Shown: one piece after another, positions 7,443 to 16,361 of the stretch
Position numbering within the stretch: the stretch's first letter is position 1
How the letters are laid out: every line of letters starts with the position of its first letter
Assembly: GCF_012927355.1 (NCBI RefSeq)
Contig: NZ_JABBGK010000004.1
Location: 124,001 to 188,000 of the forward strand
Direction of reading: 5' to 3'
Length of the DNA: 64,000 nucleotides
Source: Rhizobium terricola
Lineage (GTDB): Bacteria > Pseudomonadota > Alphaproteobacteria > Rhizobiales > Rhizobiaceae
Made by a program: the position numbers and the translations under genes
Notes under the pieces: model-generated
What the model saw: the letters and a program-made list of their open reading frames with translations, nothing else
Database searches by the model: none
What the model was told of the DNA's origin: nothing

Positions 7443-7952
7443 ATGCAATTTCCCCAAACGCTTGCGGCCCCGCTCAATCTTGTTCCCTTGGCCGCGATCG
7501 AACGAGCGGTGACCCTGCTCTTCCAGCGGATGATGAAAGAGCATCCGGGTCTGTTCGACCGCCTCGGCGAACACAAGGAAAAGCGCTTCGCCTTCCTGCC
7601 CGTCGATGTACCGTTGTGCTTCGTCGTCGAACCGGCAAGGCCCGCGATCCGCGTCATGCGCAGGTCCGGTTCGCCGGCGGGCGTCGATGCCTCGGTGGAA
7701 GGCCCGCTCTTCACCCTGCTCGCACTGCTCGAAGGTCGCTGCGACGCCGATGCCCTCTTCTTCTCGCGCGATCTTTCGGTCACCGGCGACATGGAGGCGA
7801 TGCTCGCGATGCGCAATGCGCTCGACGATTGCGACATCGATCTGCCGCGCGATCTCTCCACGCTGGCGGGACCACTCGCACCGCTCTTCGGACGGATCGG
7901 CGAAGGTATCCGCCGGCGCGCCCTGTCCGGGGAGGCCTCCACATGGAACTGA
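7443..7952 (+). CDS. ubiT: UbiT, SCP2-domain lipid-binding factor for anaerobic ubiquinone synthesis
   Basis: This SCP2-fold protein of 169 residues starts at the ATG 7443 (MQFPQTLAAPLNL), with AAAGG about 10 nt upstream; an in-frame ATG at 7407 is less likely. UbiT is the accessory lipid-binding protein of oxygen-independent ubiquinone biosynthesis, counterpart of aerobic UbiJ. The segment VDVPLCFVVEPARPAIRVM fits the family. Its last 10 nt overlap the ubiU start, giving a ubiT-ubiU-ubiV operon. Without its neighbours it would only be called an SCP2 protein, so context matters. Confidence 0.88.
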   Translation: MQFPQTLAAPLNLVPLAAIERAVTLLFQRMMKEHPGLFDRLGEHKEKRFAFLPVDVPLCFVVEPARPAIRVMRRSGSPAGVDASVEGPLFTLLALLEGRCDADALFFSRDLSVTGDMEAMLAMRNALDDCDIDLPRDLSTLAGPLAPLFGRIGEGIRRRALSGEASTWN

Positions 7953-8920
7953 TCTGCCCCGCCGGCACGCCCGCGGCCTTTCGCGAAGCCGTCGACGCCG
8001 GTGCCGACGCCGTCTATTGCGGCTTCCGCGACGAGACGAATGCCCGGAACTTTCCCGGTCTCAACTTCAGCCGGGACGAACTTCGCGATGCGATTGCCTA
8101 TGCCCGTCGGCACGACACGCAGACCTTCGTCGCGCTCAACACCTTCATGCGGGCCGGGGACGAGGAGATCTGGTACCGCGCCGCCGCCGATGCGGTCGCG
8201 CTCGGCGCCGATGCATTGATCCTCGCGGATTTCGGTCTGATGGCTCATGTGGCGGAGCGCTATCCCGACCAGCGCCTGCATGTATCCGTGCAGGCCTCCG
8301 CCTCGAATGTCGATGCGATCAACTTCCTGGTCGAGGCCTTCAACGCCAAACGGGTGGTCCTGCCGCGCACGCTGACGATCGCCGACATCGCCCGGATGGC
8401 CCCGAAGATCCGCTGCGAGATCGAGGTCTTCGTCTTCGGTGGGCTCTGCGTCATGGCGGAAGGCCGCTGCTCGCTCTCCTCCTATGCGACCGGCAAGTCG
8501 CCGAACATGAACGGCGTGTGTTCACCCGCCAGCCACGTTCATTACCGGAAGGAGGGCAATGAGCTTGTCTCGGAGCTTGGTGACTACACCATCAACCGGT
8601 TTCCCGCCGGCGAGGCGGCCGGCTATCCGACACTCTGCAAGGGACGCTTCGATATCGCCGACGATCGCAGCTATGCTTTCGAGGACCCGGTTTCGCTCGA
8701 CGTCATGGGTGAGATCGACGCACTGACCGCCGCCGGCGTCAGCGCCCTGAAGATCGAAGGGCGCCAGCGCGGCAAGGCCTATGTCGCCGAAGTCGTCTCG
8801 ACGCTGAAGAAGGCCCTTTCCGCCAGTCCCGACCAACGGTCGGCACTCCTGTCGCGTCTTCGTGGCCTGAGCGAGGGCCAGAAGACCACATCGGGCGCCT
8901 ACGAGAAGCGCTGGAGATGA
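7943..8920 (+). CDS. ubiU: UbiU, U32-family [4Fe-4S] protein for oxygen-independent ubiquinone hydroxylation
   Basis: This 325-residue protein of the peptidase U32 family is not expected to be a protease. It forms a heterodimer with UbiV that hydroxylates ubiquinone precursors without O2. Four cysteines at C169, C176, C193 and C232 match in number and position the cluster ligands known for Escherichia coli UbiU. GGGGAGG precedes the ATG at 7943, which lies inside the end of ubiT. The stop overlaps the ubiV start by 4 nt. The cysteine set separates it from the RNA-modifying U32 paralogues. Confidence 0.95.
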   Translation: MELICPAGTPAAFREAVDAGADAVYCGFRDETNARNFPGLNFSRDELRDAIAYARRHDTQTFVALNTFMRAGDEEIWYRAAADAVALGADALILADFGLMAHVAERYPDQRLHVSVQASASNVDAINFLVEAFNAKRVVLPRTLTIADIARMAPKIRCEIEVFVFGGLCVMAEGRCSLSSYATGKSPNMNGVCSPASHVHYRKEGNELVSELGDYTINRFPAGEAAGYPTLCKGRFDIADDRSYAFEDPVSLDVMGEIDALTAAGVSALKIEGRQRGKAYVAEVVSTLKKALSASPDQRSALLSRLRGLSEGQKTTSGAYEKRWR

Positions 8921-9861
8921 GCATGAACGACATGAAAGCACCGTCGCTCACGATGGGTCCCGTCTACTATCTGTGGGACGGCCCGAAATGGCGCGACTAC
9001 CATTTCCGCGTCGCCGATGAGTCCCCTTTCGAGACGGTCGTGATCGGCGAGACCGTCTGCTCCAAACGCCAGCATTTCATCGAACCGCATATTGCCGAGG
9101 TCACCGAGCGGCTTGAGGCTGCCGGCAAGACGGTGGTGTTCTCGACGCTCGCACTGGTCACGCTGGAACGCGAGAGCCGGCAGATCCGCGACCTGGTCGG
9201 ACAAAGTGATCATCTCGTCGAGGCGAACGATCTCTCGGCACTCGGCCTGTTGAACGGAATGCCCCACACCGTCGGCCCGCTGGTCAACGTTTACAATGCC
9301 GCAACCGCGAGGCTGCTGGGCGGGCGCGGCGCGACCCGCATCTGTCTGCCGCCGGAACTGCCCTTCACCTCGGTCGAGCGCATCGTGGCCGAAAGCCCCG
9401 GCATCGATTTCGAGGTTTTCGCCTTCGGTCGCATGCCGCTCGCCATCTCCGCCCGCTGCGCCCACGCCCGCTCGAAGGGCAAGATCAAGGACAACTGCCT
9501 GTTCGTCTGCGGCGAGGAACCCGATGGTCTGCCGGTGAGAACCCTTGACCGCCAGTCGTTCCTGGCGCTGAACGGCGTTCAGACGGTCTCTCACACCTGC
9601 CAGGCCCTTCTCGGCGAACTCGAAGACCTGGCGAAATGCGGGATCGCGGCGGTCCGCCTCTCCCCCCAGGACTGCGACATGGTCTCCGTTGCCAACCTCT
9701 ATCGCAGCGTGCTCGACGGTGCCCTTGATCCGGACGAGGCGCTTGGCCGGTTGCGGGAGATCTATCCCGCGGCTCCCCTTTCGAACGGTTTCCATCACGC
9801 CCGTGAAGGGGCAGCCTGGGTGGCCCGCGCCCGGGACACGGCCCATGGAGCCGTAGCCTAG
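8917..9861 (+). CDS. ubiV: UbiV, U32-family [4Fe-4S] protein, partner of UbiU
   Basis: This 314-residue U32-family protein is translationally coupled to ubiU through an ATGA overlap. Cysteines C48, C181, C194 and C198 have the C-X12-C-X3-C spacing of UbiV cluster ligands, with the single N-terminal Cys upstream. It works with UbiU in anaerobic ring hydroxylation of ubiquinone precursors, feeding the quinone pool used with nitrogen oxides as electron acceptors. The N-terminus has about ten residues more than the E. coli protein. A terminator-like hairpin follows 45 bp after the stop. Confidence 0.93.
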   Translation: MSMNDMKAPSLTMGPVYYLWDGPKWRDYHFRVADESPFETVVIGETVCSKRQHFIEPHIAEVTERLEAAGKTVVFSTLALVTLERESRQIRDLVGQSDHLVEANDLSALGLLNGMPHTVGPLVNVYNAATARLLGGRGATRICLPPELPFTSVERIVAESPGIDFEVFAFGRMPLAISARCAHARSKGKIKDNCLFVCGEEPDGLPVRTLDRQSFLALNGVQTVSHTCQALLGELEDLAKCGIAAVRLSPQDCDMVSVANLYRSVLDGALDPDEALGRLREIYPAAPLSNGFHHAREGAAWVARARDTAHGAVA

Positions 9862-9906
9862 GAACAGCCGCCGCCGTTCGAAAGCCCCCCGTTCATCGCG
9901 CTTTGG

Positions 9907-9938
9907 AGAGCCCCGCAGTCCCACGACCGCGGGGCTCT
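9907..9938. terminator. Hairpin after ubiV
   Basis: A perfect 10-bp stem AGAGCCCCGC / GCGGGGCTCT with a 12-nt loop follows the ubiTUV operon. The trailing T-run is weak (TCGTCATTTC), so it is a probable but not classical intrinsic terminator. Confidence 0.6.
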
Positions 9939-10028
9939 TCGTCATTTCGCTCCAAGGCTCGCGGCCAGCCACTCGCTTAGACGGCCTGGGCGCCCCTTAA
10001 TTTTTCCTGAATGACGGCTTGACGGAAT

Positions 10029-10069
10029 GATATAAAAATATACCGTATCGCTATAGAGATATAAAAATA
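10029..10069. promoter_or_regulatory. AT-rich promoter region with 12-bp direct repeat upstream of rpiR-type gene
   Basis: GATATAAAAATA occurs twice, at 10029-10040 and 10058-10069, start-to-start distance 29 bp (about three helical turns), inside a strikingly AT-rich patch just before the regulator gene at 10092. This could be an autoregulatory operator or promoter elements. No experimentally known RpiR site is matched. Confidence 0.4.
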
Positions 10070-10091
10070 ACATTTTTGACAGAGGGATTTG

Positions 10092-10961
10092 ATGGCGACG
10101 GTCAAGGAGCGTTTGCTCGACAGTCTAGAAAGTTCCACGGCCGCCGGCCGTGCGATCGCAACTTACATGCTGTCGAATCTGAGCGAACTGCCCTTCGAGA
10201 CGGCCGCCAGCATCGCCGCCAAGGTCGGCGTCGGTGAGATGACCGTCGGTCGTTTCTGCCGTTCGATCGGCTATACCCATTTCAAGGAACTGAAGGCCGA
10301 CCTGAAGGACGACTTCGGCGACAGCCCCTGGCTTGTCGGAGACAGATTGAAGGAATTCGCGGCGCGCGCCCGCTCCGGCAACGACCAGCTGGCCGCCGGT
10401 CTCGAAATGGAGATCGGCGCGCTGGTCCGTGTCTACGAACTTGCCCAGACGCCGGAATTCGCCCGCTTCGTCACCCGTCTCAGCAAGGCCCGCAAGGTCT
10501 ACTGCGCCGGCTTCCAGACCGAGCGCGGCGTCGCCGCGGTGCTTGCCCATCAGCTCCAGTATCTTCGCGACGAAGTCCACATCGTCGACATGGCAGCCGG
10601 CAATTTCGTCGACGTGCTGCTGACCAATCCGGACGGCATCATGCTGGTGGTGATCGACACCCGTCGCTATTCGCGCCAGAGCAAGCAGCTTGCCGAAGCC
10701 GCCCACGCAAAAGGCATTCCGGTCACCATCATCACCGACACCTACTGCGACTGGGCAACCTCCGCTTCGAGCGAGGTCTTCGCGGTACCCACCGCCCTCA
10801 ATCAGTTCTGGGACTCTCTCAGCCCGCTCGTCTCGCTGGTACAGCTCGCCATCAGCGGCGTCTTCAGTGAGCTCGGCGTCGAGGTCGAGGACCGGCTGGG
10901 CCAGATGTTCAATTGCTACAAGACCTTCACGGGCTATGCCGGAGGCACCCCGGAAGACTGA
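10092..10961 (+). CDS. RpiR/MurR family transcriptional regulator
   Basis: This 289-residue regulator has an N-terminal RpiR-type helix-turn-helix (about residues 1-77, with SIAAKVGVGEMTVGRFCRSI) and a C-terminal SIS domain (about 120-255) that in this family binds phosphosugars or related ligands. The ATG at 10092 has AGAGGGA 4 nt upstream. It is first in the operon with the ABC importer and two enzymes, so it probably controls them according to the imported substrate or a breakdown product. The ligand cannot be predicted. Confidence 0.9.
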   Translation: MATVKERLLDSLESSTAAGRAIATYMLSNLSELPFETAASIAAKVGVGEMTVGRFCRSIGYTHFKELKADLKDDFGDSPWLVGDRLKEFAARARSGNDQLAAGLEMEIGALVRVYELAQTPEFARFVTRLSKARKVYCAGFQTERGVAAVLAHQLQYLRDEVHIVDMAAGNFVDVLLTNPDGIMLVVIDTRRYSRQSKQLAEAAHAKGIPVTIITDTYCDWATSASSEVFAVPTALNQFWDSLSPLVSLVQLAISGVFSELGVEVEDRLGQMFNCYKTFTGYAGGTPED

Positions 10962-11014
10962 CAGATCCAAATCCTCCACCCGTCACGCCAAGTCAAAAAA
11001 GGGGAACGCAGACG

Positions 11015-12601
11015 ATGACGAACATGAAGTGGGAATTCAAAGGCGCAATGGTCGCGCTGACACTCGCTTGCGGCGGCATGATGCCGGCGTCGGCACTCAT
11101 GGCGGCGGAAGCCGTCTTCGTGCTGCCGTCGTCGGAAGCCGGTGCGCCGAACCACGATCCGATCCGCAGCACGCTGGTCACGCTCGCCGACGCACTGATT
11201 TACGACCGCCTGGTCGTGCAGGGTGCCGACCAGGGTTTCTACCCGCACCTCGCCACCAGCTGGGAATCCTCCGCTGACGGCCTGAGCTGGACCTTCCATC
11301 TCAAGGACGGCGTCAAGTTCCATGACGGCGAGCCCTTCAATGCGAAGACGATCGCCTGGTGGATCCCGAAATTTGCCGGCACGGAAAACGAGTATCTCGT
11401 GGCCGCCATCGACAAGGTCGAAGTGGTCGACGACCTGACGGTCCGCTTCGTCATGAAGCACCCCGACGCCAACATGCTCTACAACCTGTCGAGCGGCTTC
11501 ATGGGCATTCCGAGCCCCAAGGCCTATGATGCCGAAGGCACCAATTACGGCGTCACCGTTGCCGTCGGCACCGGTCCCTACAAGCTCGAAAGCTTCACCA
11601 CCGGCGTCGAGTCTGTGCTCGTGAAGAACGACGAATACACGTGGGGCAGCGCCGCCTCGGAGAACAAGGGGCCGGCCAAGATCGACCGCCTGACCCTTCG
11701 CGAAATCGCCGATTCCTCGACCAGCTTCCTGGAACTGAAGACCGGCGGCGTCGACGCGGTCATTGATGTCCCGAGCGACATCCTGCCGCAGTACCAGACT
11801 CTGGAAACCGCGACCGTCCAGAGCATGCCGGGCTTCGGCACCTTCTACATGCCGATCAACACGACGGTCGAGCCCTTCACCGACCTCAAGGTCCGCAAGG
11901 CGACGGCGCTCGCCGTCAACCAGCAGGAAATCCTCGACAAGCTGTTCGGCGGAAAAGGTCTTGCTGCCCACAACTTCCTGATCGCGTCGCTGCCCGAATC
12001 CAAGGTCGATCCGAAGTTCAACATTTCCTACGACCCGGAACAGGCCAAGGCGCTCCTTGAGGAGGCCGGTTGGAAGGCAGCAGCGGACGGCAGCCGCTCC
12101 AAGGACGGCAAGCCGCTGACGGTCACCCTCTGGACCCAGAGCGACACCGAGTTCAAGCGCCTGACGGAAGTCATCCAGGCCCAGTTGAAGGCCGTAGGCA
12201 TCAATGCCGAGATCACCGTCTTCGACACCAGCTCGATCCGTGCCGAATACAAGAAGGGTACCCAGCAGCTCGCAGTCCGCAGCTATGGCTGGAACAATGC
12301 CGACATCCTCGACTGGTTCTTCTCCGGCGAACGTCTCGGTTATCCGAACGTCTCGATGTGGAAGGATCCGAAGGCGGAAGAACTGCGCGTTAAGGCGCTG
12401 ACCGGCTCCAAGACTCCCGAGGAGCGCGTCGCCAACTTCAAGACCTATCATGAATACGTGCTGAGCCAGTATCCGTTCGCCCCGATCTACGAACCGGTGC
12501 AGACGCTCGTCTTCAACAAGGACCGCGTCGTGGTTCCGGCCACGATCAACGGGCCGCAGTTCTCCGCCCAAAGCGTCCTCGACATCGAAGTCAAGGAATG
12601 A
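11015..12601 (+). CDS. ABC transporter substrate-binding protein, peptide/nickel family (SBP type 5)
   Basis: This 528-residue periplasmic binding protein of the DppA/OppA family has a Sec-type signal peptide, basic then hydrophobic, with probable cleavage after ALMA near residue 30. The mature part shows family segments such as LATSWESSADGLSWTFHLK and YDPEQAKALLEEAGW. The ATG at 11015 is the start consistent with the signal peptide; GGGGAA precedes it. It feeds the two permeases and two ATPases directly downstream. Substrate is probably a peptide or a related compound. Confidence 0.92.
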   Translation: MTNMKWEFKGAMVALTLACGGMMPASALMAAEAVFVLPSSEAGAPNHDPIRSTLVTLADALIYDRLVVQGADQGFYPHLATSWESSADGLSWTFHLKDGVKFHDGEPFNAKTIAWWIPKFAGTENEYLVAAIDKVEVVDDLTVRFVMKHPDANMLYNLSSGFMGIPSPKAYDAEGTNYGVTVAVGTGPYKLESFTTGVESVLVKNDEYTWGSAASENKGPAKIDRLTLREIADSSTSFLELKTGGVDAVIDVPSDILPQYQTLETATVQSMPGFGTFYMPINTTVEPFTDLKVRKATALAVNQQEILDKLFGGKGLAAHNFLIASLPESKVDPKFNISYDPEQAKALLEEAGWKAAADGSRSKDGKPLTVTLWTQSDTEFKRLTEVIQAQLKAVGINAEITVFDTSSIRAEYKKGTQQLAVRSYGWNNADILDWFFSGERLGYPNVSMWKDPKAEELRVKALTGSKTPEERVANFKTYHEYVLSQYPFAPIYEPVQTLVFNKDRVVVPATINGPQFSAQSVLDIEVKE

Positions 12602-12620
12602 CGGTTCGGGGACGACGGAT

Positions 12621-13550
12621 ATGATGGGTTATGCGCTCAGGCGCCTTCTCGCGATGATACCGGTCTTCTTCGTCGTCTCCGGCGTGGTCTTCCTGATCGT
12701 CCATCTCGTGCCGGGTGATCCGGTCGACAATCTGATCAGGACCGGCTCCTCACCTGACCAGCGGGCGGCGATCGTCGCCCGCTACGGGCTGGACCGGAGT
12801 ATTTTCGAGCAGTATCTCACCTGGCTCGGCAATGTCGCCCAAGGCGACCTCGGGACGGCCATCGTCATGCGCCGTCCCGTGGCCGACCTCATTCTCGCCA
12901 ATCTCGGCCCGAGCCTCGCGCTCGGCGCCTGGGCCCTCGCCTTTTCCGCCGTCTTCGGCATTCTCGCCGGCGCGCTTGCCGCAAGCTTCCGCGACCGTTT
13001 CGTAGACCATTCGCTGATGGGGCTGTCGCTTCTCGGTTCCACCGTTCCGACCTTCTGGCTCGGCCTCCTGATGATCATGCTCTTTGCCGTCCAGCTCGGC
13101 TGGGTACCCGTTTCCGGGGCCCGCCATTGGACCTCCCTCATCCTGCCGGTGCTGACCGTCGGTCTCGGCGGCATGGCCCTCGTCGCCCAGGTGACCCGTG
13201 TCGCCATGATCGAAACGGCCCGCGAGGATTTTGTCATGCTGCTGCACGCCAAGGGCCTGTCGCGGCTGCGAATCCAGATCGCCCATGTGCTTCGTCATGC
13301 GCTGATCCCTGTCGTCACCATCCTCAGCCTGCGTATCGGGCTCATCGTCGGCGGCTCGGTAACGGTCGAATACGTCTTTGCCCGGCCGGGTCTCGGTTCG
13401 CTGCTGATCCGCGCGCTCGGCCAGCGCGACTATCCGCTCATCCAGGGCTGCCTTCTGTTTCTGGCAATCGCCGTCATGCTGGGAACCCTTTTGGGTGACC
13501 TCCTGCAGGCTGCGATGGATCCACGCCAGCGCGAGGAAGCTGCCGCATGA
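12621..13550 (+). CDS. ABC transporter permease, DppB type
   Basis: This 309-residue inner-membrane permease of the peptide-transporter class has an N-terminal membrane anchor (YALRRLLAMIPVFFVVSGVV), the VHLVPGDPVD loop and a BPD-type transmembrane domain. The cytoplasmic EAA-like loop HAKGLSRLRIQIAHVLRHAL couples to the ATPase. It starts 19 bp after the binding-protein gene and overlaps the next permease gene by 4 nt, so it is part of one operon. Confidence 0.93.
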   Translation: MMGYALRRLLAMIPVFFVVSGVVFLIVHLVPGDPVDNLIRTGSSPDQRAAIVARYGLDRSIFEQYLTWLGNVAQGDLGTAIVMRRPVADLILANLGPSLALGAWALAFSAVFGILAGALAASFRDRFVDHSLMGLSLLGSTVPTFWLGLLMIMLFAVQLGWVPVSGARHWTSLILPVLTVGLGGMALVAQVTRVAMIETAREDFVMLLHAKGLSRLRIQIAHVLRHALIPVVTILSLRIGLIVGGSVTVEYVFARPGLGSLLIRALGQRDYPLIQGCLLFLAIAVMLGTLLGDLLQAAMDPRQREEAAA

Positions 13551-14410
13551 CCTCCCGCAGCATTCGCACCCCTTTCCTGTCGAGGATTGCGGCACTGGCT
13601 CCCACGCCCGGCGCAGCCTTGTCCGGCGTGGCTCTCCTGCTGCTCGCCATCGCCGCGATCGGCGCACCTTGGCTTTCGCCCTACGCCTATGACATTCAGG
13701 ACCTCTCGATCGCCAATCAGGCGCCGTCGGCGGCCCATTGGTTTGGCACCGACGAGTTCGGCCGCGACATCCTCTCCCGCGTGATCTACGGCGCCCGTAC
13801 CTCGCTGAGCGTCTCCGTGATCTCGATCACCCTGTCCCTCGTCGGCGGCATTCTGATCGGCGCCGTCTGTGGTTACGTCGGCGGCCGCTTCGACAGGTTG
13901 ACCATGTCCGCGGTCGATCTCACCTGGTGCTTTCCTGAAATCCTGCTGGCTTTGCTCATCGTCGCGATCCTGGGACCGGGCTCCGGCAGCACGGTGCTGG
14001 CGATCGCCATCGCCTACCTCGCCCAGTTCACCCGCCTGACGAGGACTCAGATCATCACCCTCAAGCGCCAGACCTTCGTCGAGGCGAGCCGCAGCATGGG
14101 CGCCGGTCCACTGCACATCATGATGCGCCGGCTGCTTCCCAACGCCATCGCCCCGGTCGTGGTGGTTGCCATGCTATCGACCGGCAATGCGATCCTGCTC
14201 GAAGCGACCCTCGGTTTCTTCGGCATGGGCGCCCAGCCCCCGGTGCCGAGCTGGGGCGGCATGATGAGCACGGGCTCGGCCCAGCTGTTCAACGCGCCGT
14301 GGGTCATCCTCTGGCCCGGTATCTTCGTCGCCGCTTCGGTGATCTTCATCAATCTGTTCGGTCAGGGCGTGCTGAAGTCCCTCGACGTCAAGGCGAGGAT
14401 GAGAAGCTGA
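13547..14410 (+). CDS. ABC transporter permease, DppC type
   Basis: This second permease of the importer has 287 residues and is the DppC class. It has the typical GTDEFGRDILSRVIYGARTS segment and the EAA loop EASRSMGAGPLHIMMRRLLP. It overlaps the preceding permease by 4 nt, and its stop overlaps the ATPase start by one base. With the DppB-type partner it forms the membrane channel. Confidence 0.93.
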   Translation: MTSRSIRTPFLSRIAALAPTPGAALSGVALLLLAIAAIGAPWLSPYAYDIQDLSIANQAPSAAHWFGTDEFGRDILSRVIYGARTSLSVSVISITLSLVGGILIGAVCGYVGGRFDRLTMSAVDLTWCFPEILLALLIVAILGPGSGSTVLAIAIAYLAQFTRLTRTQIITLKRQTFVEASRSMGAGPLHIMMRRLLPNAIAPVVVVAMLSTGNAILLEATLGFFGMGAQPPVPSWGGMMSTGSAQLFNAPWVILWPGIFVAASVIFINLFGQGVLKSLDVKARMRS

Positions 14411-15372
14411 TGCCCGCCCTCCTCAAGGTCGAAGACCTCCATATCGGCTTCGGGCCGCTCGAACCGCTTTCCGGCGTGGACATCGCCGTCGATCGCGGCC
14501 GCATCCTCGGCCTCGTCGGCGAATCTGGTTCGGGCAAGTCGATGACCGCGATGAGCGTCATGGGCCTGCTGCCGCTGATGGGTGGTCGGATCAAGTCGGG
14601 CCGCATCCTGTTCGACGGGACCGACCTGACCTCCATCGGCGAAAAGGCCTATCGCAACCTCCGCGGCGGCCGCATCGCGCTGATCACCCAGAACCCGATG
14701 ACCTCGCTCGATCCGGTCGTGAAGGTCGGCCGACAGATCGACCAGGTCGCGGAAATCCACCTCAAGCTCGACCGGCGGGCTGCCAGGGAGAAGACGATCG
14801 GACTGATGGCACGCATGCGGATCCCCTCGCCCGAAATGACCTACGATCTCTTTCCACATCAGCTGTCGGGTGGCCTGCGTCAGCGCATCGTCATCGCCAT
14901 GGCGCTGGCCGGCGACCCCGACCTGCTGATCGCCGACGAACCGACCACGGCGCTCGACGTCACGGTCCAGGCGCAGATCATCGCGCTCCTCCACGAGCTC
15001 GTGAAGGAAAAGGGCCTCGGCCTTGTTCTCATCACCCATGACATGGGCGTCGTCGCCCAGACCTGTGACGAGGTCGCGGTCATGTATTGCGGCAAGGTCG
15101 TCGAATATGGCCAGGTCGACGCGATCTTCGACGCACCCCGCCATCCCTATACCCGCGCACTGATCGGCTGCATCCCGCAGCCCGGCATGGCCCAGGGCAG
15201 CCTGGCCGGGATTCCCGGAATGGTGCCGCCGGCAAGCGCCATGCCCGCCGGCTGCCGTTTCAATCCGCGATGCCCGCAGGCGATCGACGTCTGCCGCGCA
15301 TCGAGCCCGCCAAGCGTGGTCGATGCCGGACGATCGGTCGCCTGTTTCCTTGCCGAAGGAGCGAGCGCATGA
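14410..15372 (+). CDS. ABC transporter ATP-binding protein, DppD type
   Basis: This 320-residue ATPase carries Walker A GESGSGKS, signature LSGGLRQR and Walker B LLIADEP. The C-terminal cysteine-containing oligopeptide/dipeptide extension ([14 protein letters not shown]) is typical of DppD/OppD. The start ATG at 14410 shares its first base with the permease stop; the stop overlaps the next ATPase by 4 nt. It drives import together with the DppF-type subunit. Confidence 0.94.
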   Translation: MPALLKVEDLHIGFGPLEPLSGVDIAVDRGRILGLVGESGSGKSMTAMSVMGLLPLMGGRIKSGRILFDGTDLTSIGEKAYRNLRGGRIALITQNPMTSLDPVVKVGRQIDQVAEIHLKLDRRAAREKTIGLMARMRIPSPEMTYDLFPHQLSGGLRQRIVIAMALAGDPDLLIADEPTTALDVTVQAQIIALLHELVKEKGLGLVLITHDMGVVAQTCDEVAVMYCGKVVEYGQVDAIFDAPRHPYTRALIGCIPQPGMAQGSLAGIPGMVPPASAMPAGCRFNPRCPQAIDVCRASSPPSVVDAGRSVACFLAEGASA

Positions 15373-16361
15373 CGCCACTTCTTTCCATCCGGTCCCTGTC
15401 CCGCGTCTTCTCGAACGGCGGCGGTCTCTTCCGCAAGAAACGCCAGTTCCGCGCCGTGACCGACGTGTCCTTCGATCTCGAGCGCGGAGAAATTCTCGGC
15501 GTCGTCGGCGAATCCGGCTGTGGCAAGTCGACGCTCGCGCGCCTCGTCTCGCGCCTGATCGAACCGACCGGCGGGGAAATCCTCTTCGACGGACAGAACA
15601 TCCGCCCATTGAAAGGTCGTGCGCTGAGCCGCCTGCGTCGACGCTTCCAGATGGTGTTCCAGGACCCCTACTCCTCGATCGACCCGCGCCAGTCGATCCG
15701 CTCCGCCCTACTCGAACCCTTCGACGTGCAGGGCATCCGCATGAACCGGGCGGAACGCGACGCCAAGGTGTCCGAACTCCTCGCGATGGTCTCGCTGCCC
15801 GCGCACCTGGCAGACAGCTATCAGCACCAGCTGTCCGGCGGACAGAAACAGCGTGTCGGCATCGCCCGCGCGCTGGCGCTTTCCCCCTCGCTGGTGGTGC
15901 TCGACGAACCGACCGCCTCCCTCGACGTCTCGATCCAGGCCCAGGTCATCAACCTGCTGCAGGACCTCCGCGACCGCCTCGACCTGACCTACGTCTTCAT
16001 CTCGCATGACCTGGCGCTGGTCCAGTATTTCTGCGACCGCATCCTGGTGATGTATCTCGGCCGCATCGTCGAGGTGCTGCCGCGCGGAGCAACTCCGACC
16101 CATCCCTATACGATCGCGCTCCTCGACAGCGCCTTCGTGCCCGATCCCCATCACCGCCGGGACATTCCGCGCATCAGCGGAGAGATTCCGAGCGGCTACG
16201 ACGAACCCCGGGGCTGCGCCTTCGCCGGCCGCTGTCCCCTCGTCGAGAATCGCTGCCACAGCCAATTGCCTCACCTGAAATCCCTGGCCGGGACCCATGC
16301 CGTGGCATGCCACGTCAAGGGCGCGGCGCAAATCATACTGGAGACCGAGAATGCCGTTTAA
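15369..16361 (+). CDS. ABC transporter ATP-binding protein, DppF type
   Basis: This second ATPase of the importer has 330 residues, with Walker A GESGCGKS, signature LSGGQKQR and Walker B LVVLDEP, and the DppF-like C-terminal [14 protein letters not shown] segment. It is coupled to the upstream ATPase by an ATGA overlap. Its last 11 nt overlap the MlrC-family gene, which ties the peptidase to the transporter. Confidence 0.94.
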   Translation: MTPLLSIRSLSRVFSNGGGLFRKKRQFRAVTDVSFDLERGEILGVVGESGCGKSTLARLVSRLIEPTGGEILFDGQNIRPLKGRALSRLRRRFQMVFQDPYSSIDPRQSIRSALLEPFDVQGIRMNRAERDAKVSELLAMVSLPAHLADSYQHQLSGGQKQRVGIARALALSPSLVVLDEPTASLDVSIQAQVINLLQDLRDRLDLTYVFISHDLALVQYFCDRILVMYLGRIVEVLPRGATPTHPYTIALLDSAFVPDPHHRRDIPRISGEIPSGYDEPRGCAFAGRCPLVENRCHSQLPHLKSLAGTHAVACHVKGAAQIILETENAV

